A DNA stretch of 64,000 nucleotides, taken from contig CANKHA010000003.1 of the NCBI GenBank assembly GCA_947481685.1, forward strand, positions 1 through 64,000, written 5' to 3'. This document shows positions 43,967 to 53,842 of this stretch, in pieces (the first letter of the stretch is position 1; every line of letters starts with the position of its first letter). The notes beneath the pieces are model-generated. The model saw only the letters and a program-made list of their open reading frames with translations. It ran no database searches and was not told the origin of the DNA. The position numbers and the translations under genes were made by a program. This stretch comes from Bradyrhizobiaceae bacterium (GTDB lineage Bacteria; Pseudomonadota; Alphaproteobacteria; Rhizobiales; Xanthobacteraceae).

Positions 43967-45312
43967 AATACTTGCCCTGGCGATTTCTGTCCGAGCTGGT
44001 CGAAATGCCCGCGCATCTGCAGCCACCAGAGCAGGACGAAGCTCGGGATCGCCGATGCGGCGGTGATGATAAAGAACAGGAACCAGCCGGACGCCTCGGC
44101 GACGAAACCGCCACCCGACGCCAGCACCGTGCGCCCCACGGCGGCCAGCGCCGTCAGCAATGCGTATTGTGTGGCTGTGTGCGCGCGGTCGCCGCAGAGC
44201 GCAGAGAGATAGGCGACGAAGATCACCGTTCCGATCGCGCCGGTGAAATTCTCAACCACGATGGTGAAGGTCAGCGCCGCGACATTGGCGCCCATCAGCG
44301 CCTGCCACGAGAACACCAGATTGGACACCATCTGGAGCAAGCCGCCGATCCACAGGCTGGTCGAAAGCGGCAGAGCGCGCGCGATCATGCCACCGGCAAA
44401 GCCGCCCAGCATGGCGGCGGCAAAGCCCACGCCCTTCACGATAGCGGCGTAGGTTTCCTTGTCGAAACCGATCTTCAATACAAAAGGTGCGGTGAGCACG
44501 CCCGCAAACGCGTCGCAGAACTTGAACAGCAACACGAACAGCAGGATTGCGACCGCCGACGGTCGGCTCAGGAAATCTGCAAAGGCGCCATAGGCTGTCG
44601 TGACCACGCGGTTGACGACATCGGCGGCGTCCTTCACCGGCGGCCGTTCGAGCCCTTCCGGTTCACGCGCCAGTACGGTTGCGACAAGGCCGATACCCAT
44701 CAGCCCGGCGGCGACCACGTAGCCCCAGGTCCATGCCAGTCCTTTCGGCTGGCCGGTGTATTCGAACCATGCCACCAGCGCGAGAATGCCCGCGCCCGCG
44801 ACCAGCATGCCGACCCGATAGGCCGCAACGTAACCGGCCATGCCGGCGGCCTGTTCGCGGGTGTCCAGGCTCTCGACGCGGAAGGCGTCGATCACGATGT
44901 CCTGTGTGGCCGAGGCCGCCGCCAGCATGACCGCGCCGAACACGACCAGCGAAAGATTGGTAACGGGATCGCACAGGCCGAGGGCGACGATTGCGGCAAT
45001 CAGCAGTATCTGGGAGAAAATCAGCCATCCGCGGCGGCGACCGAAGCGCTGCGAGAGGAAGGGAACATCGACGGCATCCACAATGGGTGCCCAGAGGAAT
45101 TTGATGGTGTAGGGCAGCCCCACCAGCGAAAACAAGCCGATGGTGGCCACGCTGATATCGCTCTCGGTCAGCCACACCGCCAGCGTCGAGCCGGACAGTG
45201 CCAGCGGCAAGCCGGAAGCAAAGCCCAGAAGCAGCACGATCAGAACCCGCGGGCGCAGGTAAACCGTAAACGCTTCGGCGAAGGAAGAGCGAGAGGCAGC
45301 CGGAGGGGTCAT
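43963..45312 (-). CDS. ampG: AmpG family muropeptide MFS transporter
   Basis: A 449-residue major facilitator with ~12-14 TM helices. The AmpG signatures FASGLPLALSGSTLAVWL, LPYTIKFLWAPIVD, and ATQDIVIDAFRVE are present. AmpG carries GlcNAc-anhydroMurNAc peptides into the cytoplasm for wall recycling. Its presence in the same 30 kb as a Yej-type importer suggests two entry routes for wall fragments. It has an unusually long loop around residues 205-225 (REPEGLERPPVKDAADVVNR). Confidence 0.92.
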   Translation of the reverse strand: MTPPAASRSSFAEAFTVYLRPRVLIVLLLGFASGLPLALSGSTLAVWLTESDISVATIGLFSLVGLPYTIKFLWAPIVDAVDVPFLSQRFGRRRGWLIFSQILLIAAIVALGLCDPVTNLSLVVFGAVMLAAASATQDIVIDAFRVESLDTREQAAGMAGYVAAYRVGMLVAGAGILALVAWFEYTGQPKGLAWTWGYVVAAGLMGIGLVATVLAREPEGLERPPVKDAADVVNRVVTTAYGAFADFLSRPSAVAILLFVLLFKFCDAFAGVLTAPFVLKIGFDKETYAAIVKGVGFAAAMLGGFAGGMIARALPLSTSLWIGGLLQMVSNLVFSWQALMGANVAALTFTIVVENFTGAIGTVIFVAYLSALCGDRAHTATQYALLTALAAVGRTVLASGGGFVAEASGWFLFFIITAASAIPSFVLLWWLQMRGHFDQLGQKSPGQVF

Positions 45313-45370
45313 CGTCCCCTTCTATTGCAGGCTGTCTGCAAATGCACCCTCGGCCTGAGGAGAAGAGAAC

Positions 45371-46504
45371 TCACTCCGCGGCGCGAAGCGCGCGGGTGAC
45401 GCCGAGAGGCAATTCCAAAGCGACGGGCTGGCCCTCACCTTCGAAATCAAGCTCTTCGATCTTGCCGGCGCGTTTTTCGATTTTTCCGGTCGATACCAGA
45501 ATCTGGTCGATATCGACGCTGGTCTGGCCGAAGTGCGTTTTCAGCTTGTTCACGCGCTCGCCGAGCAGCCGGACATCGTTCAGCAGGTTGGCGGTTTCCT
45601 GCTGGATCAGGCCCACGGCTTCGCGCATCTGCGCATCCTTGCGGAGCTGCTTGATCACCTGGATGGCCAGAACCGCGAGGGTCGGTGAGACAATCATGAC
45701 TTTCGCGCGATGCGCGCGTTTCATGACTTCTTCGAAACGCTCATAGAGTTCGCCGTAAACAGATTCGGAAGGGATGAACATCAGCGCGATATCCTGCGTC
45801 TCGCCCGGGATCAGGTATTTCTCCGAGATATCGACGACGTGCTTGATGATGTCCTGTTTGACGCGTGCCGTGGCCTGCTTGCGCTCGTCGTCGTTCGTTG
45901 CATTGCGCAGCAATGTCACGGCTTCCAGCGGGAACTTGGCGTCGATCACGAGGTGCGTGCCGTCCGGCATGAAGATCACGCAGTCCGGCATTTTGCCGTT
46001 GGAGAGTTTGTGCTGGAAGGCGTAAGCGCCCTTCGGCAGCACGTCGGCGACGAGGTGTTCAAGCTGAGCCTGGCCGAAGGCGCCGCGCGTCTGCTTGTTG
46101 GACAGGATCTGCTGCAACGATGTCACCTGCGTCGTGAGCTCGCCGATGTTCTTCTGGGCATTGTCGATCACCGCCAGCCGCGCATAGAGCTGCTGCAGAT
46201 GCTCGCCGGTGTTCTTGGCGGTCGTCTTCATCGACTCGCCGAGGTTCAGCGTCACGGCATCGAGCCGCTGGTTGACGGATTGCTGCAGTTGTCCTTGGGC
46301 GGCAGCCAGCAGTTGCCCCATCTGCTGGAGATTGGCGTTCATCTCCAGGATTCGTTGTTCGGCCGCGGGGTCTGCAACAGGGCGGCGCGGGCGCAACAGC
46401 AACGCAATGACGACGATAAAACCTGCGGCAATCGTCCCGCCCAAAACGAGCAGGGGTTTTTCCGCAAGGGTATGGGTGAACTGCGCAATCAGGGTTTCGA
46501 TCAT
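45371..46504 (-). CDS. rmuC: DNA recombination protein RmuC
   Basis: A 377-residue RmuC-family protein: N-terminal TM anchor (VLGGTIAAGFIVVIALLL), a coiled coil of ~100 residues (QRILEMNANLQQMGQLLAAA; SLQQILSNKQT), and the RmuC nuclease-like domain (KMPDCVIFMPDG, VIDAKFPLEAV, ETQDIALMFIPSESVYGEL, VMIVSPTLAVLAIQVI). The PDCV ... DAKF residues are PD-(D/E)xK-like. It limits inversions and other rearrangements at short repeats in E. coli. It is divergent from def. Confidence 0.94.
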   Translation of the reverse strand: MIETLIAQFTHTLAEKPLLVLGGTIAAGFIVVIALLLRPRRPVADPAAEQRILEMNANLQQMGQLLAAAQGQLQQSVNQRLDAVTLNLGESMKTTAKNTGEHLQQLYARLAVIDNAQKNIGELTTQVTSLQQILSNKQTRGAFGQAQLEHLVADVLPKGAYAFQHKLSNGKMPDCVIFMPDGTHLVIDAKFPLEAVTLLRNATNDDERKQATARVKQDIIKHVVDISEKYLIPGETQDIALMFIPSESVYGELYERFEEVMKRAHRAKVMIVSPTLAVLAIQVIKQLRKDAQMREAVGLIQQETANLLNDVRLLGERVNKLKTHFGQTSVDIDQILVSTGKIEKRAGKIEELDFEGEGQPVALELPLGVTRALRAAE

Positions 46505-46604
46505 GCCCCAGTCTTAGCCCGATTCGGCCCTACGAACGAAGAGGGAACGGGCCTGCTGGAACCGGTTATTTGACCGAACCGGCCTTAACCCTTAAATCGC
46601 GACC

Positions 46605-47156
46605 ATGGCCTTGCGCGATATCATCATTCTCCCCGACCCGCGGTTGCGGGTGGTTTCCGAGCCTGTCAAAGACATAGACGCCGACACCCGCAAGCTGGTC
46701 GCGGACATGCTCGAGACCATGTATGCGGCGCACGGCTGCGGCCTGGCTGCGATCCAGATTGCGGTTCCGAAGCGTGTCGTCACGCTCGATCTCGCCAAAA
46801 AGGATGAGCCGCTGCAGCTGCAGGTGTTAATCAATCCGGAGATCACCTGGAGTTCCGAGGAGAAGGGCACCTATGAAGAAGGCTGCCTGTCGATTCCCGA
46901 ATATTACGAAGAGGTGGATCGTCCGGCGCGGGTGAGGGTGAAGTATCTCGATCTCGACGGAAAAGCCCATGAGGTCGAAGCCGACGGCTTGCTGGCCACC
47001 TGCCTGCAGCATGAGATCGACCACCTCAACGGCGTGCTGTTCATCGATCATATTTCCAAGCTCAAGCGCGATCGGGTGCTGAAGAAATTCGCCAAGGCTG
47101 CGAAGCTCGGGAAGCCCGGCCCCCACAGCGAAAAAGAACGCACGCACACTGTTTAG
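46605..47156 (+). CDS. def: Peptide deformylase
   Basis: A 183-residue metalloenzyme that removes formyl from nascent proteins. Motif 1 GCGLAAIQI (Gln present in the usual position as AAIQ), motif 2 EGCLSIP (metal Cys), motif 3 QHEIDHLNG (two metal His, catalytic Glu). All are intact. It starts the def-fmt-truA run; fmt follows 42 bp later. Confidence 0.97.
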   Translation: MALRDIIILPDPRLRVVSEPVKDIDADTRKLVADMLETMYAAHGCGLAAIQIAVPKRVVTLDLAKKDEPLQLQVLINPEITWSSEEKGTYEEGCLSIPEYYEEVDRPARVRVKYLDLDGKAHEVEADGLLATCLQHEIDHLNGVLFIDHISKLKRDRVLKKFAKAAKLGKPGPHSEKERTHTV

Positions 47157-47198
47157 CGTCACATTGAATTTGTCGCCGAAGACGGGAAGAGCGATTTC

Positions 47199-48122
47199 AT
47201 GTCCCTTCGCCTGATCTTCATGGGCACGCCGGATTTCTCGGTGCCCGCGCTCGCCGAGCTGGTGGCGCGCGGCTATGAGATCGCCGCCGTCTATACCCGT
47301 ACGCCAAAGCCCGGCGGCCGGCGCGGCCTGGAATTGCAGCCGACGCCTGTGGAGCGCGCGGCGCGCGGCTTCAATCTTCCGGTGCTGACGCCCACGACGC
47401 TGAAGACTCCGGAAGCGCAGGCGGCGTTTTGCGCCCATGGCGCCGATGCCGCGGTGGTCGTGGCATATGGCTTGATCCTGCCAAAGCCGATTCTCGAGGC
47501 CATGCCGCTCGGCTGCTTCAACATCCATGCCTCGCTGTTGCCGCGCTGGCGCGGCGCGGCGCCGATCAACCGCGCCATCATGGCGGGCGACGCGGACAGC
47601 GGCGTGACCATCATGAAGATGGATGAGGGTCTCGATACCGGCGCGATGGCGCTTGGCGAGCGATTGCCGATTGGGGCCGACACGACTGCCGGGGAGTTGC
47701 ATGACGCGCTGTCGCGCTCGGGCGCGGAACTGATGCCGCGCGCGCTTGGAGCGCTGGAGCGCGGCGCGCTTGGCCTGACGCCGCAGCCGGACACCGGCGT
47801 TACTTATGCCGAGAAGATCAGCAAGGACGAGACGCGCATCGCGTGGTCGAAGCCGGCCAAGAATGTGCACGATCACATCCGGGGCTTGTCGCCGTTTCCG
47901 GGCGCATGGTTCGAGATGGAGGGCGTGCGCGTGAAAGTGCTGCGTTCGACGCTGACGCCAGGCTCCGGCGCATCCGGCACGGTGCTCGACGATCAACTCA
48001 CGATTGCCTGCGGTGACGGCGCGGTGCGCCTGCTTGAACTGCAGCGCGCAGGAAAACAGGCGATGAAGGCGGAAGACTTCCTGCGGGGTAACGCGCTCAA
48101 GCGTGGCGCGAGGTTGTCCTGA
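47199..48122 (+). CDS. fmt: Methionyl-tRNA formyltransferase
   Basis: A 307-residue enzyme that formylates Met-tRNAi using 10-formyl-THF. The N-terminal Rossmann domain has [22 protein letters not shown] and the catalytic stretch [17 protein letters not shown] (Asn, His) with [16 protein letters not shown]. The C-terminal OB domain carries the tRNA-binding part. The final A of its stop codon TGA is the first base of truA ATG. Confidence 0.97.
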   Translation: MSLRLIFMGTPDFSVPALAELVARGYEIAAVYTRTPKPGGRRGLELQPTPVERAARGFNLPVLTPTTLKTPEAQAAFCAHGADAAVVVAYGLILPKPILEAMPLGCFNIHASLLPRWRGAAPINRAIMAGDADSGVTIMKMDEGLDTGAMALGERLPIGADTTAGELHDALSRSGAELMPRALGALERGALGLTPQPDTGVTYAEKISKDETRIAWSKPAKNVHDHIRGLSPFPGAWFEMEGVRVKVLRSTLTPGSGASGTVLDDQLTIACGDGAVRLLELQRAGKQAMKAEDFLRGNALKRGARLS

Positions 48123-48859
48123 TGCCGCGCTATAAACTTCTGATCGAATATGACGGCACGTCTTTCTCCGGCTGGCAGAGCCAGGCGGATCAGACGACTG
48201 TGCAAGGCGTGCTGGCGCAGGCTGTCGAGGCTTTCTGCGGCGAGAAAGTCGCGGTGCAAGGCGCTGGCCGCACCGACGCGGGCGTGCACGCGATCGGGCA
48301 GGTCGCGCATATCGATCTGGCGAAAGAATGGGAATCCGATGTGGTGCGCGATGCGTTGACCGCGCAGCTGCGGCCACATGCGGTTGCAGTGCTCGCGGCG
48401 GAGCGCGTGCCGGATGATTTCGATGCGCGGTTCTCGGCGCGCAAGCGCCACTACATGTACCGCATCGTCAACCGCCGCGCCGATCTCGCGCTCGACCGCA
48501 ACCGCGTCTGGCGGGTAGCGCGTCCGCTCGATGCCCGGGCGATGCATCTCGCGGCCAAAGCCCTGCTCGGCAATCACGACTTCACGACGTTTCGCGCTGC
48601 CGAATGCCAGGCCAAATCACCTGTGAAAACGCTCGACCTGCTGGACGTGGAACGTGGCGGCGAAGAGATCCGCATCTTCGCCTCGGCGCGCTCATTCCTG
48701 CATCATCAGGTGCGCTCCATAGTCGGCTCGCTTGCGCTGGTCGGCGAGGGGCGCTGGAGCGCAAAAGATCTGAGCGATGCGCTGGCCGCACGTGATCGCA
48801 CCGCCTGCGGGCCGATGGCGCCGCCGGATGGGCTTTATCTGGTGCAGGTGGATTACTAG
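48122..48859 (+). CDS. truA: tRNA pseudouridine(38-40) synthase
   Basis: A 245-residue pseudouridine synthase with the catalytic Asp in [14 protein letters not shown] (about residue 52) and the conserved [15 protein letters not shown] motif. It modifies uridines 38-40 of the anticodon arm of many tRNAs. Overlaps fmt by one base (TGATG), so it is translationally coupled. A three-hairpin repeat follows its stop codon. Confidence 0.97.
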   Translation: MPRYKLLIEYDGTSFSGWQSQADQTTVQGVLAQAVEAFCGEKVAVQGAGRTDAGVHAIGQVAHIDLAKEWESDVVRDALTAQLRPHAVAVLAAERVPDDFDARFSARKRHYMYRIVNRRADLALDRNRVWRVARPLDARAMHLAAKALLGNHDFTTFRAAECQAKSPVKTLDLLDVERGGEEIRIFASARSFLHHQVRSIVGSLALVGEGRWSAKDLSDALAARDRTACGPMAPPDGLYLVQVDY

Positions 48860-48875
48860 TTCGCCGCAAGTTCAA

Positions 48876-48998
48876 CCTCATCCTGAGGAGCGCCGTAGGC
48901 GCGTCTCGAAGGATGGCCGCCCCGTCCTTCGAGACGCCGCGTGCAAGTCGGGTTTACCCGATTTGCGGAGTGTCAGCGCGCGGCTCCTCAGGATGAGG
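48876..48998. repeat. Three-hairpin dispersed repeat between truA and dapE
   Basis: 123 bp bounded by perfect 16-bp inverted repeats (CCTCATCCTGAGGAGC at 48876-48891; its complement at 48983-48998). Inside is a 13-bp hairpin (GCGTCTCGAAGGA at 48901-48913 with TCCTTCGAGACGC at 48925-48937) and another (48943-48953 with 48956-48966, one G-U pair). Related elements are abundant between genes in Bradyrhizobiaceae. It sits between two convergent genes. Confidence 0.85.
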
Positions 48999-49012
48999 GC
49001 GCAGTGAAGTCG

Positions 49013-50170
49013 TCAGACGAAATATTTGTCCAGCACGCGCCGGTAGATTGACGTGAGCGTGGTCAGGTCCGCAACCGGCACGCGCTCGTCGGTCTGATGC
49101 ATGGTCTGTCCGACCAGGCCGAACTCCACCACCGGGCAATGGTTCTTGATGAAGCGTGCGTCCGATGTGCCGCCGTTGGTAGAGAACTCCGGTTTGCGCT
49201 TGGTGATCTCCGTCACCGCGCCGGTGACCAGTTCGGTGAACGGTCCCGTTTCGACCACGAACACATCGGCGTTCGACGGCTGCCATTCAAACGCGAAGCG
49301 GATTTTACCGGCGGAAGCCTTGGCCGCGCGCTGCTCGACCAACTGCTTCAGCGACGCTTGCGTGTGGCAATCGTTGAAACGAATATTCAGCTTCGCTTTC
49401 GCTTCGCCGGGAATGAGGTTGACCGTCGGGTTGCCCACGTCGATCGAGGTGAATTCCAAATTCGATGGCTGAAAATGCGCGCTGCCGGTATCGAGCGGTT
49501 CGTTCATCAGCGCGCCGATCAGCGTGTGCAGGCCGCGGATCGGATTGTCCGCGCGGTCCGGGTAGGCGACATGGCCCTGACGCCCGGTCACGGTGAGCGT
49601 GCCGTTGAGCGATCCGCGCCGGCCGATCTTGATGGTGTCGCCGAGCTCGTGGACGTTGCTGGGCTCACCCAGAATGCAGTGATCGAATTTTTCGCCTTGC
49701 GCCGCGGCCCAGGCCACCAGCTTTATGGTGCCGTTGATCGCGATGCTTTCCTCGTCGCCGGTGATGAGGAAGGAGATCGAGCCCTTCGGCTTGCCGCCAT
49801 TGGCCGCGAGATAATCCAGCGCCGCCGCGACGGCACAGGCGATGCCGCCCTTCATGTCCACGGCGCCCCGGCCGTACAGCACGCCGTCGGCAATCTCGCC
49901 GGCGAACGGGGCGAGCTTCCATCCCTTCACGTCGCCGGTGGGCACCACGTCGGTGTGCCCGGCGAAAACGATATTGGGCGCGCTCGTGCCGATGCGGGCA
50001 TAGAGATTTTCGATGTCTGCGGTGCCCGGCTCGCTGAAGGTCATGCGGTGCACGGTGAAACCCGCGCCCTTCAGCAGGGTTTCGAGATAACGCAGCGCGC
50101 CGCCTTCCGCGGGCGTCACGGACGGGCAGCGCAGCAATTCCTGAGCGATGGCAATCGGATCGGCATTCAT
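49013..50170 (-). CDS. dapE: Succinyl-diaminopimelate desuccinylase
   Basis: A 385-residue M20 metallopeptidase of the lysine/DAP pathway that frees LL-DAP from its N-succinyl form. Metal site 1 [12 protein letters not shown], metal Asp GAVDMKGG, catalytic Glu [15 protein letters not shown] in the C-terminal half, and [12 protein letters not shown] near the end carry the ligands. The final His/Glu ligand is in HQTDE. It pairs with dapD two genes upstream; wall cross-linking needs the DAP they make. Confidence 0.97.
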   Translation of the reverse strand: MNADPIAIAQELLRCPSVTPAEGGALRYLETLLKGAGFTVHRMTFSEPGTADIENLYARIGTSAPNIVFAGHTDVVPTGDVKGWKLAPFAGEIADGVLYGRGAVDMKGGIACAVAAALDYLAANGGKPKGSISFLITGDEESIAINGTIKLVAWAAAQGEKFDHCILGEPSNVHELGDTIKIGRRGSLNGTLTVTGRQGHVAYPDRADNPIRGLHTLIGALMNEPLDTGSAHFQPSNLEFTSIDVGNPTVNLIPGEAKAKLNIRFNDCHTQASLKQLVEQRAAKASAGKIRFAFEWQPSNADVFVVETGPFTELVTGAVTEITKRKPEFSTNGGTSDARFIKNHCPVVEFGLVGQTMHQTDERVPVADLTTLTSIYRRVLDKYFV

Positions 50171-50201
50171 GCAGGCATTAGCCGCATCGCGTGCGGCGGC
50201 G

Positions 50202-50639
50202 TCAAGCGGGCGTGTCGGAAACTGGCTGCAAGGGATCGGGCCCGTAGTCGTTGGGGCCGCGCGTTCCGGGCCGCAGACCTAACTCAACAAATGCCCAGCC
50301 TGAGATCGCCAGGTTAATCAGTAACAAAACTATAGCGCTTCCGCCCAATTGTTTGGCAATGAGCTCCAGAAAAATGGGTAGCAGAACGAATAACAGTAGC
50401 CATCCGGCAGACTTGCCGCGGTCATGAAGGCGCTTCACGCTGATTGCAAGCTGACCCCAAAGTAATGGGAAGTACGCCAAAGCCAAGATCAGTGCGGGTT
50501 TGCCGATAATCCCTCCATCCGCCAGTTCGATGGATACAAGGGCGGCGAAGACAGCAAGTAAGCCAATCGTGCTGAGCCAATAGATCTCGCGATTTATTCG
50601 TCCACGGTATGAAAAGAAAAGTTGTGCTAATGACGACAT
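50202..50639 (-). CDS. DUF805 family membrane protein
   Basis: A 145-residue protein with the DUF805 signatures [12 protein letters not shown] near the start, [13 protein letters not shown] in the middle and [13 protein letters not shown] at the end, with three to four TM helices. Function of the family is unknown. It lies between dapD and dapE on the same strand (21-bp and 31-bp gaps), so it is probably transcribed with the lysine genes. Its base composition is lower in G+C than that of its neighbours. Confidence 0.9.
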   Translation of the reverse strand: MSSLAQLFFSYRGRINREIYWLSTIGLLAVFAALVSIELADGGIIGKPALILALAYFPLLWGQLAISVKRLHDRGKSAGWLLLFVLLPIFLELIAKQLGGSAIVLLLINLAISGWAFVELGLRPGTRGPNDYGPDPLQPVSDTPA

Positions 50640-50660
50640 GACTTTTGGCCGTTCTAAGAT

Positions 50661-51491
50661 TTAGTCCCTCAGCAATTCATTGATGCTGGTCTTCGAACGT
50701 GTCTTCTCATCCACGCGCTTGACGATGACCGCACAGTAAAGCCCCGGGCCGCCGTTCTTGCCGGGGATGGTGCCGGGAACGACCACCGAGTAGGCCGGCA
50801 CTTCGCCTTGCAGCACCTGGCCGCTGTCGCGGTCGACGATCTTGGTCGATGCGCCGATGAACACGCCCATCGACAGCACCGAGCCGGTGCGCACGATGAC
50901 GCCTTCGGCGACTTCCGAACGCGCGCCGACAAAGCAGTTGTCCTCGATGATCACCGGGCCGGCTTGCAGCGGCTCAAGCACACCACCAATGCCGGCGCCG
51001 CCCGAGATGTGGCAATTCTTTCCGATCTGCGCGCAGGAACCGACGGTGGCCCAGGTATCGACCATGGTGCCGGAATCCACGTAAGCGCCGAGATTGACGA
51101 AGGACGGCATCAGCACGACGTTCGGCGCGATATAGGCCGAGCGGCGCACCACCGCGCCGGGTACCGCACGGAAGCCTGCTGCTTTGAAGCGCGCACTGTC
51201 CCAGCCTTCGAACTTGGTCGGCACCTTGTCCCACCAGGTCGAGCCGCCGGCCGCATTCGCGATCGGGGCATTGTCACTCAGCCGGAACGACAGCAGCACG
51301 GCCTTTTTCAGCCACTGGTTGACGCGCCAGGAATTGTCCGCCTGCTTCTCGGCCACCCGGGCTTCGCCGCGGTCGAGGAGATTGAGCGCGGCTTCCACGG
51401 AATCGCGGATTTCGCCTTTGGTGGCAGGGCTCACGCCGTCACGCTTTTCGAATGCGTCGTTGATGATTGCTTCCAGTCCGGCCTGCGACAT
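50661..51491 (-). CDS. dapD: Tetrahydrodipicolinate N-succinyltransferase
   Basis: A 276-residue left-handed beta-helix transferase that succinylates tetrahydrodipicolinate in DAP synthesis. N-terminal helical part ([31 protein letters not shown]) is followed by hexapeptide repeats including [18 protein letters not shown] and [11 protein letters not shown], and [25 protein letters not shown] 51491 is preferred over GTG 51497. First gene of the dapD-DUF805-dapE cluster. Confidence 0.97.
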   Translation of the reverse strand: MSQAGLEAIINDAFEKRDGVSPATKGEIRDSVEAALNLLDRGEARVAEKQADNSWRVNQWLKKAVLLSFRLSDNAPIANAAGGSTWWDKVPTKFEGWDSARFKAAGFRAVPGAVVRRSAYIAPNVVLMPSFVNLGAYVDSGTMVDTWATVGSCAQIGKNCHISGGAGIGGVLEPLQAGPVIIEDNCFVGARSEVAEGVIVRTGSVLSMGVFIGASTKIVDRDSGQVLQGEVPAYSVVVPGTIPGKNGGPGLYCAVIVKRVDEKTRSKTSINELLRD

Positions 51492-51628
51492 GCTCACTTT
51501 TCCCTATGCTGAGGAGGATTGTTGTGTCGCGCGGCGGCGGCAGCCTTGTCAATGCCGGGAGCCAGAAGCGATGGCCGAAATGGAATGGACTCGCTAGGAT
51601 TGGCAGCCGGTCAATAAGGGGGTGCGAC

Positions 51629-52132
51629 ATGGTTCTGGGAATGACGCTGCAAATTTTTACGCTGCTGCACACGGCGATCAGCCTGATTGCGATCTTGACG
51701 GGACTTCTCGTGGTGGCCGGGATGTTGAAGGGCCAGCGGACACCGGGATGGACGGCGATTTTCCTGCTGACGACGCTGCTGACCAGCGTCACAGGCTTTA
51801 TGTTTCCTGTGCCGCTGTCGCCGCTGCTGCCGTCCCAGGCCACCGGCATCGTTGCGCTGATCGTGCTCGCGCCGACGCTGGCCGCGCTTTACATCTTCAA
51901 GCTCGCCGGCATCTGGCGTCCGATTTATGTGATCGGCGCGGTGATCTCGCTCTACCTCAACATGTTCGTGCTGGTCGTGCAGGGCTTCCTGAAAGTCGGT
52001 TTTTTAAACGCACTGGCGCCGACCCAGAGCGAGCCTCCGTTTGTTGTGGCTCAGGCGGTTGTCTTGATAGCGCTGATCGCAGTCGGCTTTATCGCCGTAA
52101 AGCGGTTCCGGCCTGTCACGTTCAACGTCTAG
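51629..52132 (+). CDS. Hypothetical four-helix membrane protein
   Basis: A 167-residue membrane protein with four to five TM helices (TLQIFTLLHTAISLIAILTG, GWTAIFLLTTLLTSVTGFMF, ATGIVALIVLAPTLAALYIF, PIYVIGAVISLYLNMFVLVV, AQAVVLIALIAVGFIAV). The ATG at 51629 has AAGGGGG eight bases upstream; longer versions starting at 51467 run over the dapD promoter. Small loops, no polar TM residues that suggest transport. Unknown function. Confidence 0.75.
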   Translation: MVLGMTLQIFTLLHTAISLIAILTGLLVVAGMLKGQRTPGWTAIFLLTTLLTSVTGFMFPVPLSPLLPSQATGIVALIVLAPTLAALYIFKLAGIWRPIYVIGAVISLYLNMFVLVVQGFLKVGFLNALAPTQSEPPFVVAQAVVLIALIAVGFIAVKRFRPVTFNV

Positions 52133-52133
52133 G

Positions 52134-52841
52134 CTATTCGGGCTTTTTATTTCGGGCTTTCTGCAAAAAGCCGGCCAGGTCATCAGTGACGTGATCGACG
52201 TGGTCGGCATCCCGGCCTTCCAGCTCCCAGGATTCCCGTAGCACCTCGCGCGTACCTTCCGGGATCACCAGCACGGTGGTCATGCCGAGTGCGTGCGGCG
52301 TGAAGAGATTGCGCGACAGATCCTCGAACATCGCGGACTTTTGCGGATTGACGTTATGGCGCGCGAGAAAGCGCTCGTAAGTCTGCGGCGACGGCTTTGG
52401 CTCGAGTTCTGCCGCGACGATGTCGAATATGGCTTCGAAATGCCGGTCAATGCCGAGCCGTTTCACCACGACGTCCGCATGCGTGCGCGTGCCGTTGGTG
52501 AGGATCAGCTTGCGGCCGGGCAGTTTCCCGATCGCATCGCCGAGTTCGGGGTTCGGTTGTAGCGGTGAGTGATCGATCTGGTGCACGAAATCGAGGAAAT
52601 CGTCCGGCGCCATGCCATGGTTGAGCATCAGTCCGCGCAAGGTGGTGCCGTAGCGCTTGTAGTAGTCCTTCTGCAGCCGGAACGCCTCGTCAGCCGGCAG
52701 TTTCAGCAACCGTTCGATATACAGCCGGATGCGCTCATCGACCTGCTGCCAGAGATTGATGTGATGCGGATAGAGCGTGTTGTCGAGATCGAAGACCCAG
52801 GTTTCGACGTGATCGAAACCGCGCGGCGCGGATGTGTTCAT
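52134..52841 (-). CDS. Pyrimidine 5'-nucleotidase, HAD superfamily
   Basis: A 235-residue HAD-type phosphatase of the pyrimidine 5'-nucleotidase (Sdt1/PPA5008-like) group. Motif I FDLDNTLYP (nucleophile and acid Asp), motif II LTNGTR, motif III KPSPQTY, motif IV FEDLSRNL. It dephosphorylates UMP/CMP-like nucleotides. The ATG overlaps the DUF1036 stop by four bases (ATGA), making it the third gene of a coupled set. Confidence 0.92.
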   Translation of the reverse strand: MNTSAPRGFDHVETWVFDLDNTLYPHHINLWQQVDERIRLYIERLLKLPADEAFRLQKDYYKRYGTTLRGLMLNHGMAPDDFLDFVHQIDHSPLQPNPELGDAIGKLPGRKLILTNGTRTHADVVVKRLGIDRHFEAIFDIVAAELEPKPSPQTYERFLARHNVNPQKSAMFEDLSRNLFTPHALGMTTVLVIPEGTREVLRESWELEGRDADHVDHVTDDLAGFLQKARNKKPE

Positions 52842-53842
52842 GGTTCCATGAAGCGTAGCGTCGTCGCACCCTGCGCAGCAAGCTCGACGCTTGCAAAGCC
52901 CATGACATTGAGGCCGCGCCGGCCACAGTCTTTCTGATCGCTGATTTCAAAGGGGGCCGCACGCGTGCAGAGCATGGTGCGTCCGCCCCAGGTCAGCGGC
53001 TTCCCGCCGAGCTTGATCACCTGGCCGCTGGCGTCGATAGCCTCGGCATAGCTATAGACGCGCCTTGCGCGCGCCAGCACTTCCGGACGCGCACATTGTC
53101 CGGGCTCCATGCGGTACCAGCCGCGGCTGATGATCATGCTGCGGTCTTCGTTGGCCATCGCCGCCATCACAACGTTGGATGTTTCGTTGCACCAGACGAA
53201 GCCTTCGCCTTCCGACTGATGCGCGGCGTCCAGCAGGGCGTTGAAGAAATTCGGTGCGTTGACGGCATCGGCCGTGAGGTTCCGGTCCTTCAGGAAAGCA
53301 GCGAGCGCGATCTCGGTCTTGCGGCCTTTCACGCCGTCGATGGGATTGGCGTCATAGCCGTTGATCGTCAGCAACCGTTGCACGGCGGCGAGCCGGGCCT
53401 GCTCATCGTCATATTCCGACTCCTCGGCCAGGTAAGCCGTCCAGCCCGTCTCGCTCGGATAAGGCTTCACCTCGGTAAAGCGCGCCAGTTGCTGGCCAGG
53501 CCGCGAGCAGCCACGGCCGGCGGCCGGCACGATGAAATGCTGCTTGCCGACGCACAGCTCGGCATTGGCCGACTGCGGTGTCGGTGACGTGCCATAGGCC
53601 GGCAAGGCGCGTGCATGGAAGTAATAGTGGTCCGCGTTCACTGTGCCTTCGATCGTGATGCGGCATTGTCCGGGATAAACCCGGTACCAGCCGCGGGTCA
53701 CCAGCGCCCCCGATTCCTGCAGGCCGACGGCGGCTTCGACCACGTAGCTCATGCGGTTGCAGATCTGGAAATCCGCCCGCGCAGGACAGCTCAGCACGCC
53801 CAGGGCTGCGGCTGCGGCGAGGAAAGCCAGTGGAAGCCTCAC
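52838..53842 (-). CDS. DUF1036 protein with two DUF1036 domains and a peptidoglycan-binding-like module
   Basis: A 334-residue secreted protein. The start is GTG at 53842, which overlaps the upstream VWA gene stop (GTGA) and gives a signal peptide (LAFLAAAAALGVLSCPARA). Two DUF1036 repeats (ICNRMSYVVEAAVGLQESG with RGWYRVYPGQC; WCNETSNVVMAAMANEDRS with RGWYRMEPGQC) flank a PG_binding_1-like helix set (AVQRLLTINGYDANPIDGVK). DUF1036 function is unknown. The mix suggests an envelope protein attached to the wall. Confidence 0.88.
   Translation of the reverse strand: MRLPLAFLAAAAALGVLSCPARADFQICNRMSYVVEAAVGLQESGALVTRGWYRVYPGQCRITIEGTVNADHYYFHARALPAYGTSPTPQSANAELCVGKQHFIVPAAGRGCSRPGQQLARFTEVKPYPSETGWTAYLAEESEYDDEQARLAAVQRLLTINGYDANPIDGVKGRKTEIALAAFLKDRNLTADAVNAPNFFNALLDAAHQSEGEGFVWCNETSNVVMAAMANEDRSMIISRGWYRMEPGQCARPEVLARARRVYSYAEAIDASGQVIKLGGKPLTWGGRTMLCTRAAPFEISDQKDCGRRGLNVMGFASVELAAQGATTLRFMEP

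Noticed and set aside
43936-45399. A 487-codon plus-strand frame over ampG
   Set aside because: Very His/Arg/Gln/Asp-rich, typical of the antisense of a membrane-protein gene; AmpG on the minus strand is clear.
46827-48377. A 516-codon minus-strand frame across def, fmt and truA
   Set aside because: It spans three well-supported genes on the other strand.
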